46,676 nucleotides of DNA from JBBQWR01 sp038210495 (GCA_038210495.1 JBBQWR010000046.1:1-46676); one strand, 5' to 3'; positions 30,646-40,647 are shown, counted from the stretch's first letter. Translations and numbers: made by a program. Notes: generated from the sequence alone by a model not told the origin.

Positions 30646-32853
30646 CTAGGCCATCAGCGTCGATTCTCGTTCCCAGGCCCGATGTTGGGCGATGGCCGCG
30701 ATGAACTCGGCGGCCACCTTGTTCACGGCGCTATCTCGCCCCACGATGACGCCATCGTGGGAGGTGATGTCTTTCGATTGCGGTTCGACGTCGTCGAGCC
30801 CGGCGCCAGCAAGCGTTTGCTGGAGGAAATTCACTCCAGCGCCGGTAGCGGCGATGGCCTTGCAGTGCTTGAACGCCTCTTCGACGAATTCGACCGCTTT
30901 CAAATTCGCGCTTAAGCTCGATACGCTCGCGTCGCCGCCGGGAATATAGAGGGCGTCGAATAGGACCGAAGCTACCGTGAGCAGCGAGAAATCCACGGCG
31001 ACGGCTTTGCCCCCCGCCCCGGCGACCATCCCGCCGTGGGAAGCAATCACCTTGAGGTCGGCGCCAGCGGCGGCCAGCGCCTTTTTCATTCCGGCCAGCG
31101 AAGCCTCGTCGAAGCCCTCGGCCACGAGCGCGGCGACTTTGCGCGATTTGACGGTGTCTTTCACGGTGCCCGCCATGCTCAAAGCGGGCGAGATAAATGG
31201 CTTGCCCGTGAATTTGGCCGGTTGAAACTCTCTCGAGGCGCCGTCGGCCGGCACGCTGAGATTCAGCGGGCCGTCGATCTTGGCCGGAACCTTGATCCCC
31301 AAACCGGTCGCCACTGCCTGAGCCAGCTCGCCCGAGACCTGCGACAGCATAAAGACCATTCGTTCGCGAATGGCCGGCGTATTGAGTTTGCCCAGTTCGA
31401 ATCGCAGGGCGTTGACGATGTGTCCCTGCTCGACTGGCGACTGGCTGTAATAGAACATAGCCGCTTGGCTAAAGTGATCGAAAAAGCTCTTGCTGCGGCC
31501 GCGGACCTTGGAAGCGTCGATCCGCTCGGCGTAGCTGACGAATCCGCCGTCGGCGGCCGGGGCCTGCGCGGGATCGTTTCCAGCGAGCGAGTTGGGTTCG
31601 TACGCCACCCGCCCGCGGTTGATCATCATTCGCATGTGGCCGTCGCGCTGATTGTTGTGCAGCGGCGCCACCGGCCGGTTGATCGGGATTTCGTGAAAGT
31701 TGGGACCGCCCAAACGGATTAGCTGCGTGTCCGTGTAGGAGAACAGCCGGCCTTGCAACAGCGGATCGTTGGTGAAATCGATCCCCGGCACGATATGGCC
31801 AGGATGGAAGGCGACCTGCTCGGTTTCGGCGAAGAAATTGTCCGGGTTGCGGTTCAGCGTCAGCTTGCCGATCCGGCGAACGGGGACCAGTTCTTCGGGG
31901 ATGAGCTTGGTCGGATCGAGCAAGTCGAAATCGAACTTGTGCTCGTCTTTCTCGGGCACGATCTGGACGCCGAATTCCCACTCGGGGAAAGCCCCGCTCT
32001 CGATCGCTTCCCACAGATCGCGGCGATGGAAATCCGGATCGGCGCCGGAGATTCGCAAGGCCTCGTCCCACACGACCGAATGCATACCCAATAGCGGCTT
32101 CCAGTGGAACTTGACGAAGCTGGATTTTCCCTTCGCGTTGACGAGGCGGAATGTGTGGATGCCGAAGCCTTCCATCATCCGCAAGCTGCGCGGGATGGCT
32201 CGGTCCGACATGACCCACATGACCATGTGCATCGACTCGGGCATCAGCGAGATGAAGTCCCAGAACGTGTCGTGCGCCGACGCCGCCTGCGGGATTTCGT
32301 TGTGCGGCTCGGGTTTCACCGCGTGAATTAGGTCCGGAAATTTCACGGCGTCTTGGATGAAGAACACCGGCATATTGTTCCCGACGAGATCGAAGTTCCC
32401 TTCGTTGGTATAGAACTTGACCGCGAAACCGCGCACGTCGCGAGCCAGATCCGACGAGCCCCGCGAACCGGCGACCGTGGAAAATCGAACGAAGACGGGC
32501 GTCTTCACCGCCGGGTCTTGCAGAAATTGCGCCCGGGTGAACGGCGCCATCGATTCGTAGACCTCGAACACCCCGTGCGCACCTGAGCCGCGGGCATGCA
32601 CGATCCGCTCGGGGATTCGCTCGTGGTCGAAGTGCGTGATCTTTTCGCGGAGGATGAAATCTTCGAGCAGCGACGGACCGCGCTCGCCAGCTTTGAGCGA
32701 ATTCTGATCGTCGTTGATCCGCAAGCCGTGGTTGGTCGTCAGGAACTCATCGGTCCCGACTTCCGTGTCGAGTTCCAGGTCGGCCGATTTGGCGTCGACA
32801 TCTTTTTTGGATCGGCCACGAGCATTGGGACGGGGATCGAGGTTTTCAGCCAT
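30646..32853 (-). CDS. katE: Large-subunit (HPII-type) catalase
   Basis: 735 residues. It degrades hydrogen peroxide to water and oxygen. Distal His86 (RIVHARGSG), Asn159 (GNFDLVGNN) and haem-ligand Tyr373 (RLFSYTDTQ) have exactly the spacings of E. coli HPII His128, Asn201 and Tyr415. His350 (AFHPGH), 23 residues before the Tyr, matches the HPII His that forms a covalent bond to the haem-ligand Tyr. The C-terminal about 150 residues (from KSRKVAALVAEGFDEASLA) are the DJ-1/PfpI-like domain of clade-2 catalases. No signal peptide; cytoplasmic tetramer expected. The LysR gene on the other side of a 394-bp gap faces away. Confidence 0.97.
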   Translation of the reverse strand: MAENLDPRPNARGRSKKDVDAKSADLELDTEVGTDEFLTTNHGLRINDDQNSLKAGERGPSLLEDFILREKITHFDHERIPERIVHARGSGAHGVFEVYESMAPFTRAQFLQDPAVKTPVFVRFSTVAGSRGSSDLARDVRGFAVKFYTNEGNFDLVGNNMPVFFIQDAVKFPDLIHAVKPEPHNEIPQAASAHDTFWDFISLMPESMHMVMWVMSDRAIPRSLRMMEGFGIHTFRLVNAKGKSSFVKFHWKPLLGMHSVVWDEALRISGADPDFHRRDLWEAIESGAFPEWEFGVQIVPEKDEHKFDFDLLDPTKLIPEELVPVRRIGKLTLNRNPDNFFAETEQVAFHPGHIVPGIDFTNDPLLQGRLFSYTDTQLIRLGGPNFHEIPINRPVAPLHNNQRDGHMRMMINRGRVAYEPNSLAGNDPAQAPAADGGFVSYAERIDASKVRGRSKSFFDHFSQAAMFYYSQSPVEQGHIVNALRFELGKLNTPAIRERMVFMLSQVSGELAQAVATGLGIKVPAKIDGPLNLSVPADGASREFQPAKFTGKPFISPALSMAGTVKDTVKSRKVAALVAEGFDEASLAGMKKALAAAGADLKVIASHGGMVAGAGGKAVAVDFSLLTVASVLFDALYIPGGDASVSSLSANLKAVEFVEEAFKHCKAIAATGAGVNFLQQTLAGAGLDDVEPQSKDITSHDGVIVGRDSAVNKVAAEFIAAIAQHRAWERESTLMA

Positions 32854-33114
32854 GCATCAAGCTCTCTACTGATTGGTTAAAAATAACAGGGCCGCTTCTA
32901 GCGGAGCCGCCCGGCAAGCCGTTCGTAGACTCATCACGGGCAGAATTAAGAGTCGGTTGGCCGGGCGAATCCTCGTCGGCCGACAAGAGTCGCCGCATTA
33001 ATGGACCGTCGCTAAACCGCTCAAGTAATAATGAGTAATGGAGGTAGGGCCGGTTGACAAGGGGTAGCCACCGGTTTGCTGGACCACCGCAGCCATGTCA
33101 ACGGCGTGGGCTGC

Positions 33115-33143
33115 TTGACGATGACCCAAAATCCGGGTAACCT
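33115..33143 (+). promoter_or_regulatory. Candidate lysR promoter
   Basis: TTGACG at 33115-33120, 17-bp spacer, TAACCT at 33138-33143. The -10 box overlaps the inverted repeat at 33141-33167, so a bound regulator would block RNA polymerase. The remainder of 32854-33247 shows a GC-rich stretch and the two TTGACA-like segments near 33053 and 33115, but no further ORF. Confidence 0.5.
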
Positions 33144-33167
33144 AGCATTGCTAATCCGAATGCTAGG
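33141..33167. promoter_or_regulatory. Perfect inverted repeat, LysR-type operator candidate
   Basis: CCTAGCATT (33141-33149), 9-bp spacer, AATGCTAGG (33159-33167). The centre fits the T-N11-A pattern of LysR-family boxes. It overlaps the -10 element of the candidate lysR promoter and lies 80 bp before the lysR start, as expected for negative autoregulation. Confidence 0.6.
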
Positions 33168-33247
33168 GATTTTCTGTATTTGAATTTTTTATCCAGCCGA
33201 TAAGTTGAGGTCGGCTGGTTCATGCGCGGCGCGGTCGGTCGATCTCC

Positions 33248-34339
33248 ATGCATCTCAAATCGCTCAAAATCTTTTGCGACGTGGTGTATCGGCGGAGCTT
33301 TTCGCGCGCCGCCGAAGAAAACGACATCTCGCAATCCGGCGCCAGTCAGGTCGTGCATCAACTCGAACGTCGCCTGGGAGTCAAACTGGTCGATCGGTCC
33401 AAACGGCCCTTTACGTTGACGCCCGAGGGCGAAGTCTATTACGACGGTTGTCGCAAGCTCCTGGAGAAGTACGACGCGCTGGAAGAAGAAGTCCGCACGC
33501 TGCATGAGGAAGTCGCCGGGCGGGTTCGCGTGGCCTCGATCTATTCGGTCGGGCTGAGCCATATGAACCGCTACTTGCAACTGTTTCTGGGCCAATATCC
33601 CAAGGCCAACGTCCGGCTGGAGTACCTGCATCCGCATCGCGTTTACGAGGCCGTGGAGAACGATCAGGCCGACTTAGGGCTCGTGAGCTATCCGAAATCG
33701 TCGCGTACCGTCAAAGCGATCTTGTGGCGCGAAGAGCCGATGGTGCTCGTCTGCGCCCCGACACATCCGCTCGCCAAGCGGACGCAAATCGATCTTAAGG
33801 AACTTAACGGCCTGTCGATCGTCGGCTTCGACCTCGATCTGACGATTCGCCGCGAAATCGATCGAGCCTTGCATCTGCACGACGTCGAGGTACGCGTAAC
33901 GATGGAGTTCGACAACATCGAGACGATCAAACGGGCGATCGAGATCGACGCCGGCGTCAGTCTGTTGCCGCAGCCGACGGTCCTCCGCGAGGTCGAGGCC
34001 GGCACATTGGCCGCCGTGCCGCTGGCCACCGACGAACTCATTCGGCCCTTGGGGATACTTCATCGTCGCGGCAAAGACCTGGGGGTCACCGTGCGGCGAT
34101 TCATCGATTTGCTGCGCAGCGAAGGTCAGCACCTCACGGCGACTTCGGCGGAAGCCGAGTCCGGCGACGACGATGGCGTGGTTGGCGCCGACGAGCCTGG
34201 CAAAACTGGCGCGACCGCCAGCGCCGCATCGGCGGCTCCTCATTCACATCCAGTCCGCAAAGCCAAGGCAGGCGCTCACGGCAATGGCTCCAGTCGCGGG
34301 CGGCGAGCTCTCGCGGCCGCATCCGGGGCCGCCGAATAA
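33248..34339 (+). CDS. LysR-family transcriptional regulator
   Basis: 363 residues. N-terminal winged helix-turn-helix (about 1-60): LKIFCDVVYRRSFSRAAEEN and SGASQVVHQLERRLGVKLVD. Linker helix and effector domain run from about 90 to 285, with RVRVASIYSVGLSHMNRYL and ILWREEPMVLVCAPTHPLA; the pattern is nearest to the CysB/CbbR-like branch. Beyond residue 290 a 70-residue tail rich in Ala, Gly, Asp and basic residues is unusual for LysR proteins, which normally end near 300. It lies 101 bp upstream of gltB on the same strand, so it may control glutamate synthase as GltC does in Bacillus (inference). It probably binds the inverted repeat at 33141-33167. Confidence 0.93.
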   Translation: MHLKSLKIFCDVVYRRSFSRAAEENDISQSGASQVVHQLERRLGVKLVDRSKRPFTLTPEGEVYYDGCRKLLEKYDALEEEVRTLHEEVAGRVRVASIYSVGLSHMNRYLQLFLGQYPKANVRLEYLHPHRVYEAVENDQADLGLVSYPKSSRTVKAILWREEPMVLVCAPTHPLAKRTQIDLKELNGLSIVGFDLDLTIRREIDRALHLHDVEVRVTMEFDNIETIKRAIEIDAGVSLLPQPTVLREVEAGTLAAVPLATDELIRPLGILHRRGKDLGVTVRRFIDLLRSEGQHLTATSAEAESGDDDGVVGADEPGKTGATASAASAAPHSHPVRKAKAGAHGNGSSRGRRALAAASGAAE

Positions 34340-34440
34340 CCGGCGCCGGATTGGTTATCGGCCCCGACATAATCGGCGCCCCAAGCAGTCCTTAGTAAAC
34401 TCCCATCCAACTTCAGTTTCCCTCAGCAAGCGGCCCGAGT

Positions 34441-37400
34441 ATGTCGTCAAAGCGACCCACCAACCGATCGATCCCCCACGAAGGCCTGTACGACCCGGCC
34501 AACGAGCACGATGCGTGCGGCGTTGGGTTCATCGTGCATTTCAAGGGGGAGAAGAGCCACGACATCGTGCAAAGCGGGCTGGAGATTTTGGTCAATCTCA
34601 GCCATCGCGGCGCCTGTGGCTGCGACCCGCTGACCGGAGACGGTTGCGGTATTCTGACGCAGATGCCCGACGAGCTGCTCCGCGCGGTCGCGCCGCAATC
34701 CGGGTTCGAGTTGCCGGCGCGGGGCGAATACGGAGCGGGACCTGTCTTCTTGCCACCCGACAACAACCAACGCGACTTTTGCCAACAGCGGATGGCCGAG
34801 ATTGTGGCCGAAGAAGGACAAACACTGCTCGGTTGGCGCGATGTGCCGGTGAACAACAACGTGCTTGGATGGCTGGCGCGCAAAGTCGAGCCGACGATCT
34901 ATCAGGTGTTCATCGCCCGCGGCGCCAATACGCCGGCGGATATGTTTCAGTGGAAGCTGTATGTGATTCGCAAGCGGATCGAGAACGTCGTCCGCGCGAG
35001 CGACCTGAGCGAGAAGAAGTATTTTTACATTCCGAGCCTGTCGACCGATGTAATCGTCTACAAGGGGCTGATGCAGCCGGAGCAGGCCGAGGGTTTCTAT
35101 CGCGATCTATCCGACGAGCGATACGTGTCGGCGCTGGCGCTGGTGCATCAGCGATATAGCACGAACACGTTTCCGACTTGGGAATTGGCTCATCCGTTCC
35201 GCTACTTGGCCCACAACGGCGAGATCAACACGCTGCGCGGCAACGCCAATTGGATGCACGCCCGCGAGGGCATCTTGGCCAGCGAGAAGTACGGCGCCGA
35301 TCTGAATAAGATTTTCCCGATCTGCACGCCCAAGGCGAGCGACTCGGCCATTTTCGACAATGTGCTGGAACTGCTCGTGCTCACCGGCCGCACTTTGCCG
35401 CAAGCCATGTCGATGCTCATTCCCGAGCCCTGGGCGGGGCACGAGAGCATGCCCGACGATCTGAAGGCCTACTACGAATATCAAGCTTGCTTGATCGAGC
35501 CGTGGGATGGCCCCGCGTCGATGGCGTTTACCGACGGTAAGGTGATGGGCGCATGTCTGGATCGGAACGGTTTGCGCCCGAGCCGCTATTGGGTGACCAA
35601 AGGCGGATTCGTCGTGATGGCCTCGGAGTCCGGCGTGCTCGATATGCCCCCCGACCGCGTCGAGTACAAAGGCCGCCTGCGGCCGGGCCGGATGTTCCTA
35701 GTCGACACCGTGGCAGGTCGGATTGTGGCCGACGAAGAGATCAAGCTGTCGCTTGCCTCCCGGCATCCCTACCGCCAATGGATCGACAAAAATCAGGTTA
35801 AGCTCAGCGATCTGCCCGACGTACCGGGCGTGAACGGCCATTTGGACGAGCCGCTGGTCAAGCTGCAGCGCACGTTCGGCTACACGCTTGAAGACCTCAA
35901 AATTATCATCGGCCCGATGGCCACCGACGGCTATGAGCCGCTGGGGTCGATGGGAAACGACACGCCACTAGCCGTGCTCTCGGAACGGCCGCAGTTGCTC
36001 TACAACTATTTCAAGCAGCTCTTCGCGCAGGTCACGAACCCACCGCTCGATGCGATCCGCGAGGAGATCATTACGTCGATGATCACGACGATCGGCTCCG
36101 AGGGCAATCTGCTAGAAGAGACGCCCGAGCAATGCAATCTGCTGCGACTCGAAGGGCCCGTGTTGACGAACGTCGAACTGGCCAAAATCAAGCAGCTCGA
36201 CGGTGGCCGGATTCATAGCCGCACGTTGTCGATTTTGTTCCCGCGCGCCCAAGGCGCCGAGGGAATGCGACGGCGGCTGATCGAGCTGCGTGAAGAAGCG
36301 TCCCGCGCGATCCGCGAAGGGGTGACGATCCTGATCCTCTCCGACCGGGGCGTGAACCGCGAGCTGGTTCCGATTCCGGCGCTATTGGCGACGAGCAACG
36401 TGCATCACCATCTCATTCGCGAAGAGACGCGAACTCGCTGCGGCTTGGTCGTCGAAACGGCCGAGGCCCGCGAGGTGCATCACTTCGCCTTGCTCACCGG
36501 CTACGGCGCCGGCGCGGTCAATCCTTATTTGGCCCTGGCGACGATCGATCAGATGCACGCCGACGGCTATTTGCCCGATTCGCTGTCGCACAAGCAACTG
36601 CAAAAGAATTTCGTCAAGGCGGCCACCAAGGGGCTGCTCAAAGTCATCTCGAAGATGGGTATCTCGACGCAGCAAAGCTATCGCGGCGCCCAAATCTTCG
36701 AGGCGATCGGTTTGGCCAACTCGCTGATCGACGAGTATTTCACTTGGACGGCCAGCCGGATCGAGGGCATCGGCCTAGAGGGGATCGCCGAGGAGTCGCT
36801 CCGCCGTCACGAACACGCCTATCCGCGTTATCAGGCGCCGCAGACGCTCGATCTCGATGTCGGCGGACAGTATCAGTGGCGCCGCAAAGGGGAGGCCCAC
36901 ATGCTCAGCCCCGACGTGGTCGCCAAGCTCCAGCATTCGACGCAAATCAACAGCCGCGCCGAGTTCAAGGAATATTGCCGACTGATCGACGAGCAAGGCA
37001 CGCGGCTATTGACGCTCCGCGGTCTGCTCGAATTCAAGGATGATCGCAAGGCAATTCCCATCGAACAGGTCGAGCCGGCCGCTGCGATCGTCAAACGATT
37101 CGCCACTGGGGCCATGTCCTACGGCTCCATTTCCAAGGAAGCTCACGAGACGCTGGCGATCGCGATGAACCGGATCGGCGGCAAGAGCAACACGGGCGAA
37201 GGGGGCGAGGACTCCGCGCGATACGTCCGCGACGCCAATGGCGATCTTCGAGCTAGCGCCGTCAAGCAAGTGGCCAGCGGCCGGTTCGGCGTTACGAGCG
37301 AATATCTCGTCAATGCTCAAGAACTCCAAATCAAAATGGCGCAAGGCGCCAAGCCGGGCGAAGGAGGTCAGTTGCCCGGTCACAAAGTCGACCAGGAAAT

Positions 37401-39039
37401 CGCCCGGATTCGCCATAGCACGGCCGGCGTGGGACTTATTTCGCCGCCGCCGCATCATGATATTTACTCGATCGAAGATCTCGCTCAGCTCATCCACGAT
37501 CTCAAAAACGCCAACTCCAAGGCTCGCGTGAGCGTCAAGCTCGTGGCCGAGGTCGGCGTCGGCACAGTCGCGGCGGGAGTGTCCAAGGGCAAGTCCGACG
37601 TGGTGCTGATCAGCGGCCACGACGGCGGCACGGGCGCCAGTCCGCAGACGTCGATCAAGCATGCCGGCCTGCCGTGGGAACTCGGCCTGGCTGAGACGCA
37701 CCAAGTGCTCGTCAAGAACGATTTGCGGAGCCGGATCGTCGTTCAAACCGACGGGATGATTCGCACGGCCAAGGACGTCGTGATTGCCACGATGCTCGGC
37801 GCCGAGGAATGGGGCATCGCCACTGCGGCGCTGGTGACGATCGGCTGCATCATGATGCGCAAGTGCCATTTGAATACTTGCCCGGTCGGGATCGCCACGC
37901 AGGATGTCGAGCTGCGCAAGAAGTTCGAAGGCAAGCCGGAGCACGTCGTCAATTTCTTCTTCCTGCTGGCCGAAGAGATGCGCGAGATCATGGCCGCCCT
38001 CGGCTTCCGCACGATCAACGAAATGGTCGGCCGAGTGGATTGCCTCGATACTCGCAAGGCGATCGACCATTGGAAGGCCAAGGGACTCGACTTTTCGAAG
38101 GTGCTGTACAAGCCCACGGTCGATCCCTCGGTTAAGACGTTTTGCAGCGAGTCGCAGGATCACGGGCTCGCGCAGTCCTTGGACGTCACCAAGCTGCTGG
38201 GTCTTTGTCGCCCGGCGCTCGAGAACCAGACGCCCGTGATCGCCGATCTGCCGATTCGCAACATCAACCGCACCGTCGGCACGATCTTGTCGAGCGAAGT
38301 CACGCGACGGTTCGGCGGCGGCGGGTTCGACAAGGACGACACGATTCAACTCAATTTCAAGGGCAGCGCGGGCCAAAGCCTGATGGCGTTCGGCGTGCAC
38401 GGCGTAACTGTCCGCGTCGAAGGAGACGTGAACGATTACTGCGGCAAAGGACTCTCCGGCGGACGGATCATCGTCTATCCACCGCGCAATGCGACGTTCA
38501 AGGCCGAGGACAACATCATCGCCGGCAACGTCGTGCTGTACGGCGCCACTGGGGGCGAAGTGTTTTTGCGGGGCCTGGCCGGCGAGCGATTCTGCGTCCG
38601 CAACAGTGGCGCCCATGCCGTTGTCGAGGGTATCGGCGACCACGGCTGCGAATACATGACCGGCGGCCGGGCGATCATTATCGGCGAGACGGGCCGTAAC
38701 TTCGCGGCCGGCATGAGCGGCGGCATCGCCTATGTGCTCGACGAGCAAAGACGATTCCCCAAAATGGTCAACGGCGAGATGGTCGAACTCGAATCGCCCG
38801 CCGACGCGGATCTCGCGTACATCCACGCGATGGTCCGTCGTCATACGGCCTACACGGGCAGCACTCGCGGCCAGCATGTGCTCGACCAGTGGGACCGGCT
38901 CGCTCCGCAGTTCGTGAAAGTCATGCCGGTCGACTACAAGCGGGCGCTCGCTGACCAGATAAAAGCCGCCGAAGCAGCAACCGGCAACGGCGCCGCCAAC
39001 CACTCGTCCAAAGCGCTGCACGAAGCCGCGCGCGCATAA
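34441..39039 (+). CDS. gltB: Glutamate synthase, large (alpha) subunit
   Basis: 1532 residues, the normal size. It makes glutamate from glutamine and 2-oxoglutarate. The Ntn amidotransferase domain begins at Cys26 (HDACGVGFI), so residues 1-25 are a propeptide to be removed. Next come the central and FMN-binding domains (GHDGGTGASPQTSIKHAG; SKGKSDVVLISGHDGG), the [3Fe-4S] ligands Cys1136, Cys1142 and Cys1147 (CIMMRKCHLNTC), and the C-terminal beta-helix with repeated G-x-x-G blocks (GKGLSGGRIIVYPP). All signatures are present. It works with gltD downstream, separated by a palindromic repeat. Confidence 0.98.
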   Translation: MSSKRPTNRSIPHEGLYDPANEHDACGVGFIVHFKGEKSHDIVQSGLEILVNLSHRGACGCDPLTGDGCGILTQMPDELLRAVAPQSGFELPARGEYGAGPVFLPPDNNQRDFCQQRMAEIVAEEGQTLLGWRDVPVNNNVLGWLARKVEPTIYQVFIARGANTPADMFQWKLYVIRKRIENVVRASDLSEKKYFYIPSLSTDVIVYKGLMQPEQAEGFYRDLSDERYVSALALVHQRYSTNTFPTWELAHPFRYLAHNGEINTLRGNANWMHAREGILASEKYGADLNKIFPICTPKASDSAIFDNVLELLVLTGRTLPQAMSMLIPEPWAGHESMPDDLKAYYEYQACLIEPWDGPASMAFTDGKVMGACLDRNGLRPSRYWVTKGGFVVMASESGVLDMPPDRVEYKGRLRPGRMFLVDTVAGRIVADEEIKLSLASRHPYRQWIDKNQVKLSDLPDVPGVNGHLDEPLVKLQRTFGYTLEDLKIIIGPMATDGYEPLGSMGNDTPLAVLSERPQLLYNYFKQLFAQVTNPPLDAIREEIITSMITTIGSEGNLLEETPEQCNLLRLEGPVLTNVELAKIKQLDGGRIHSRTLSILFPRAQGAEGMRRRLIELREEASRAIREGVTILILSDRGVNRELVPIPALLATSNVHHHLIREETRTRCGLVVETAEAREVHHFALLTGYGAGAVNPYLALATIDQMHADGYLPDSLSHKQLQKNFVKAATKGLLKVISKMGISTQQSYRGAQIFEAIGLANSLIDEYFTWTASRIEGIGLEGIAEESLRRHEHAYPRYQAPQTLDLDVGGQYQWRRKGEAHMLSPDVVAKLQHSTQINSRAEFKEYCRLIDEQGTRLLTLRGLLEFKDDRKAIPIEQVEPAAAIVKRFATGAMSYGSISKEAHETLAIAMNRIGGKSNTGEGGEDSARYVRDANGDLRASAVKQVASGRFGVTSEYLVNAQELQIKMAQGAKPGEGGQLPGHKVDQEIARIRHSTAGVGLISPPPHHDIYSIEDLAQLIHDLKNANSKARVSVKLVAEVGVGTVAAGVSKGKSDVVLISGHDGGTGASPQTSIKHAGLPWELGLAETHQVLVKNDLRSRIVVQTDGMIRTAKDVVIATMLGAEEWGIATAALVTIGCIMMRKCHLNTCPVGIATQDVELRKKFEGKPEHVVNFFFLLAEEMREIMAALGFRTINEMVGRVDCLDTRKAIDHWKAKGLDFSKVLYKPTVDPSVKTFCSESQDHGLAQSLDVTKLLGLCRPALENQTPVIADLPIRNINRTVGTILSSEVTRRFGGGGFDKDDTIQLNFKGSAGQSLMAFGVHGVTVRVEGDVNDYCGKGLSGGRIIVYPPRNATFKAEDNIIAGNVVLYGATGGEVFLRGLAGERFCVRNSGAHAVVEGIGDHGCEYMTGGRAIIIGETGRNFAAGMSGGIAYVLDEQRRFPKMVNGEMVELESPADADLAYIHAMVRRHTAYTGSTRGQHVLDQWDRLAPQFVKVMPVDYKRALADQIKAAEAATGNGAANHSSKALHEAARA

Positions 39040-39060
39040 TCCCATTTAACCACCGCCCCC

Positions 39061-39127
39061 TTAGCCGCGTTCGCTCGCGACGCGCTCCGGGGGGCAACGA
39101 AACTCGCGTCGAAAGCGACGCGGCTAA
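39061..39127. repeat. Palindrome of the AGCCGCG family, copy 2
   Basis: Left arm TTAGCCGCGTTCGCT pairs with AGCGACGCGGCTAA except for one bulged base. It fills the gltB-gltD gap. Copy 1 is at 26891-26946. On the plus strand it is followed by AAAAAAC, not a U-run, so it should not terminate gltB-gltD transcription, but it could stabilise the gltB 3' end. Confidence 0.7.
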
Positions 39128-39159
39128 AAAAACATTTCTCAGTTAAGAAGAGATATTCG

Positions 39160-40647
39160 ATGGGCGACTTGCGCGGCTTCATGAAATACCCCCGGCAGTC
39201 CTACGGCAAAGAGCCGGTGGCCGAGCGGCTTAAGCATTACAACGAGTTTCTCAAGGTCCTACCGGCCGAGGAACTCAAGCGGCAAGGCGCGCGCTGCATG
39301 GACTGCGGGGTTCCGTTCTGCCACACAGGCTGCCCGGTCGGAAATATCATTCCCGACTGGAACGATTTGGTATACCGCGACAACTGGCGCGAGGCGTTCG
39401 ATCGGCTGCATTCGACGAATAATTTTCCCGAGTTCACCGGTCGCGTTTGCCCCGCGCCGTGCGAATCGGCCTGCGTGCTGGGAATCAACGAAGACCCGGT
39501 GGCCATCAAACAGATCGAGATGGCCATCGCCGACCGGGGGATTCAAGAGGGTTGGCTGACCCCCGAGCCGCCGGCCGAGCGAACCGGCAAGCGGGTGGCC
39601 GTGGTTGGCTCTGGGCCGGCCGGCTTGGCCGCCGCGCAGCAGCTCAATCGCGCCGGCCATCAAGTCACCGTCTTCGAACGGGCCGATCGACCGGGCGGAT
39701 TGCTCATGTACGGTATTCCCGATTTCAAGCTGGAAAAATCGCACGTCTGGCGGCGGATTCGCCAAATGGAAGCCGAGGGGATCGAGTTCCGTTGCGGCGT
39801 GAACGTCGGCGTGACGATGCCGACGGCCGAACTGCGGGAAAAGTACGACGCGATTCTGCTTTCCGGCGGCGCGACGCATGGCCGCGATTTGCCGATCCCC
39901 GGGCGGAATCTCAAGGGAGTTTATTTCGCGATGGAATTCTTGCCGTTGCAAAACGCCAAGAACCAGGGTGACGCCGTGGTCGATCAAATTCTCGCGACCG
40001 GCAAGCACGTGATCGTGATCGGCGGCGGCGACACGGGCAGCGATTGCACCGGCACGTCGAACCGGCAAGGCTGCGAGACGCTCACGCAGTTCGAGCTCTT
40101 GCCGGAGCCGCCCGACGTCGGCAGTTATCCAAGAGCCCACGATCGACCGGCGAACACGCCTTGGCCGTATTGGCCCGTGATTCTTCGCACCAGCACGTCG
40201 CACGAAGAGGGCTGCGTGCGGGAGTGGAGCATCTTGACCAAAGAGTTCCGCGGCAACGCGCAGGGCGAAGTCGAGAGCCTGGTCACGGTTCACGTCGAGT
40301 GGATCGCCGACGCCAATGGCCGGCAAACGATGAAAGAGATACCCGACACGGAGCAGATTTGGCCCTGCGGGTTGGCTCTCTTGGCGATGGGATTTTTGGG
40401 CCCGGAGAAGAAGGGGCCGATCGCGGATTTGAATTTAGAGCTCGACCCGCGAGGCAACGTGAAGGCCAACGTCGATTTCATGACCAGCGTGCCGGGCGTG
40501 TTCGCGGCCGGTGATCTGCGCCGAGGCCAGTCGCTCGTCGTCTGGGCAATTCACGAAGGACGCGAGGCGGCCCGCGGTATCGACAAATATCTGATGGGCG
40601 CCAGTTATCTGCCCAGCGTCAACGCCGGCGATTTCGCTTATCGATAA
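39160..40647 (+). CDS. gltD: Glutamate synthase, small (beta) subunit
   Basis: 495 residues. It passes electrons from NADPH through FAD to the large subunit. The N-terminal Fe-S Cys cluster residues are in RCMDCGVPFCHTGCPVGN and CPAPCESACVLGI. The FAD-binding GxGxxG is VVGSGPAGLAAAQQL; the NAD(P)H-binding site is VIGGGDTGSDC; the last FAD motif is GVFAAGDLRRGQSLVVWAI. ATG 39160 has a weak Shine-Dalgarno sequence (AAGAAGAG). It ends right at palindrome copy D. Confidence 0.98.
   Translation: MGDLRGFMKYPRQSYGKEPVAERLKHYNEFLKVLPAEELKRQGARCMDCGVPFCHTGCPVGNIIPDWNDLVYRDNWREAFDRLHSTNNFPEFTGRVCPAPCESACVLGINEDPVAIKQIEMAIADRGIQEGWLTPEPPAERTGKRVAVVGSGPAGLAAAQQLNRAGHQVTVFERADRPGGLLMYGIPDFKLEKSHVWRRIRQMEAEGIEFRCGVNVGVTMPTAELREKYDAILLSGGATHGRDLPIPGRNLKGVYFAMEFLPLQNAKNQGDAVVDQILATGKHVIVIGGGDTGSDCTGTSNRQGCETLTQFELLPEPPDVGSYPRAHDRPANTPWPYWPVILRTSTSHEEGCVREWSILTKEFRGNAQGEVESLVTVHVEWIADANGRQTMKEIPDTEQIWPCGLALLAMGFLGPEKKGPIADLNLELDPRGNVKANVDFMTSVPGVFAAGDLRRGQSLVVWAIHEGREAARGIDKYLMGASYLPSVNAGDFAYR

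Noticed and set aside
30412..30915. Plus-strand frame after katE
   Set aside because: It overlaps katE in antisense and has no family features.
37006..39045. Long minus-strand open frame opposite gltB
   Set aside because: It is the reverse-complement shadow of gltB in high-GC DNA: rich in Arg, Ala, His and Asp, with no family motif and no start signal, while gltB matches its family end to end.
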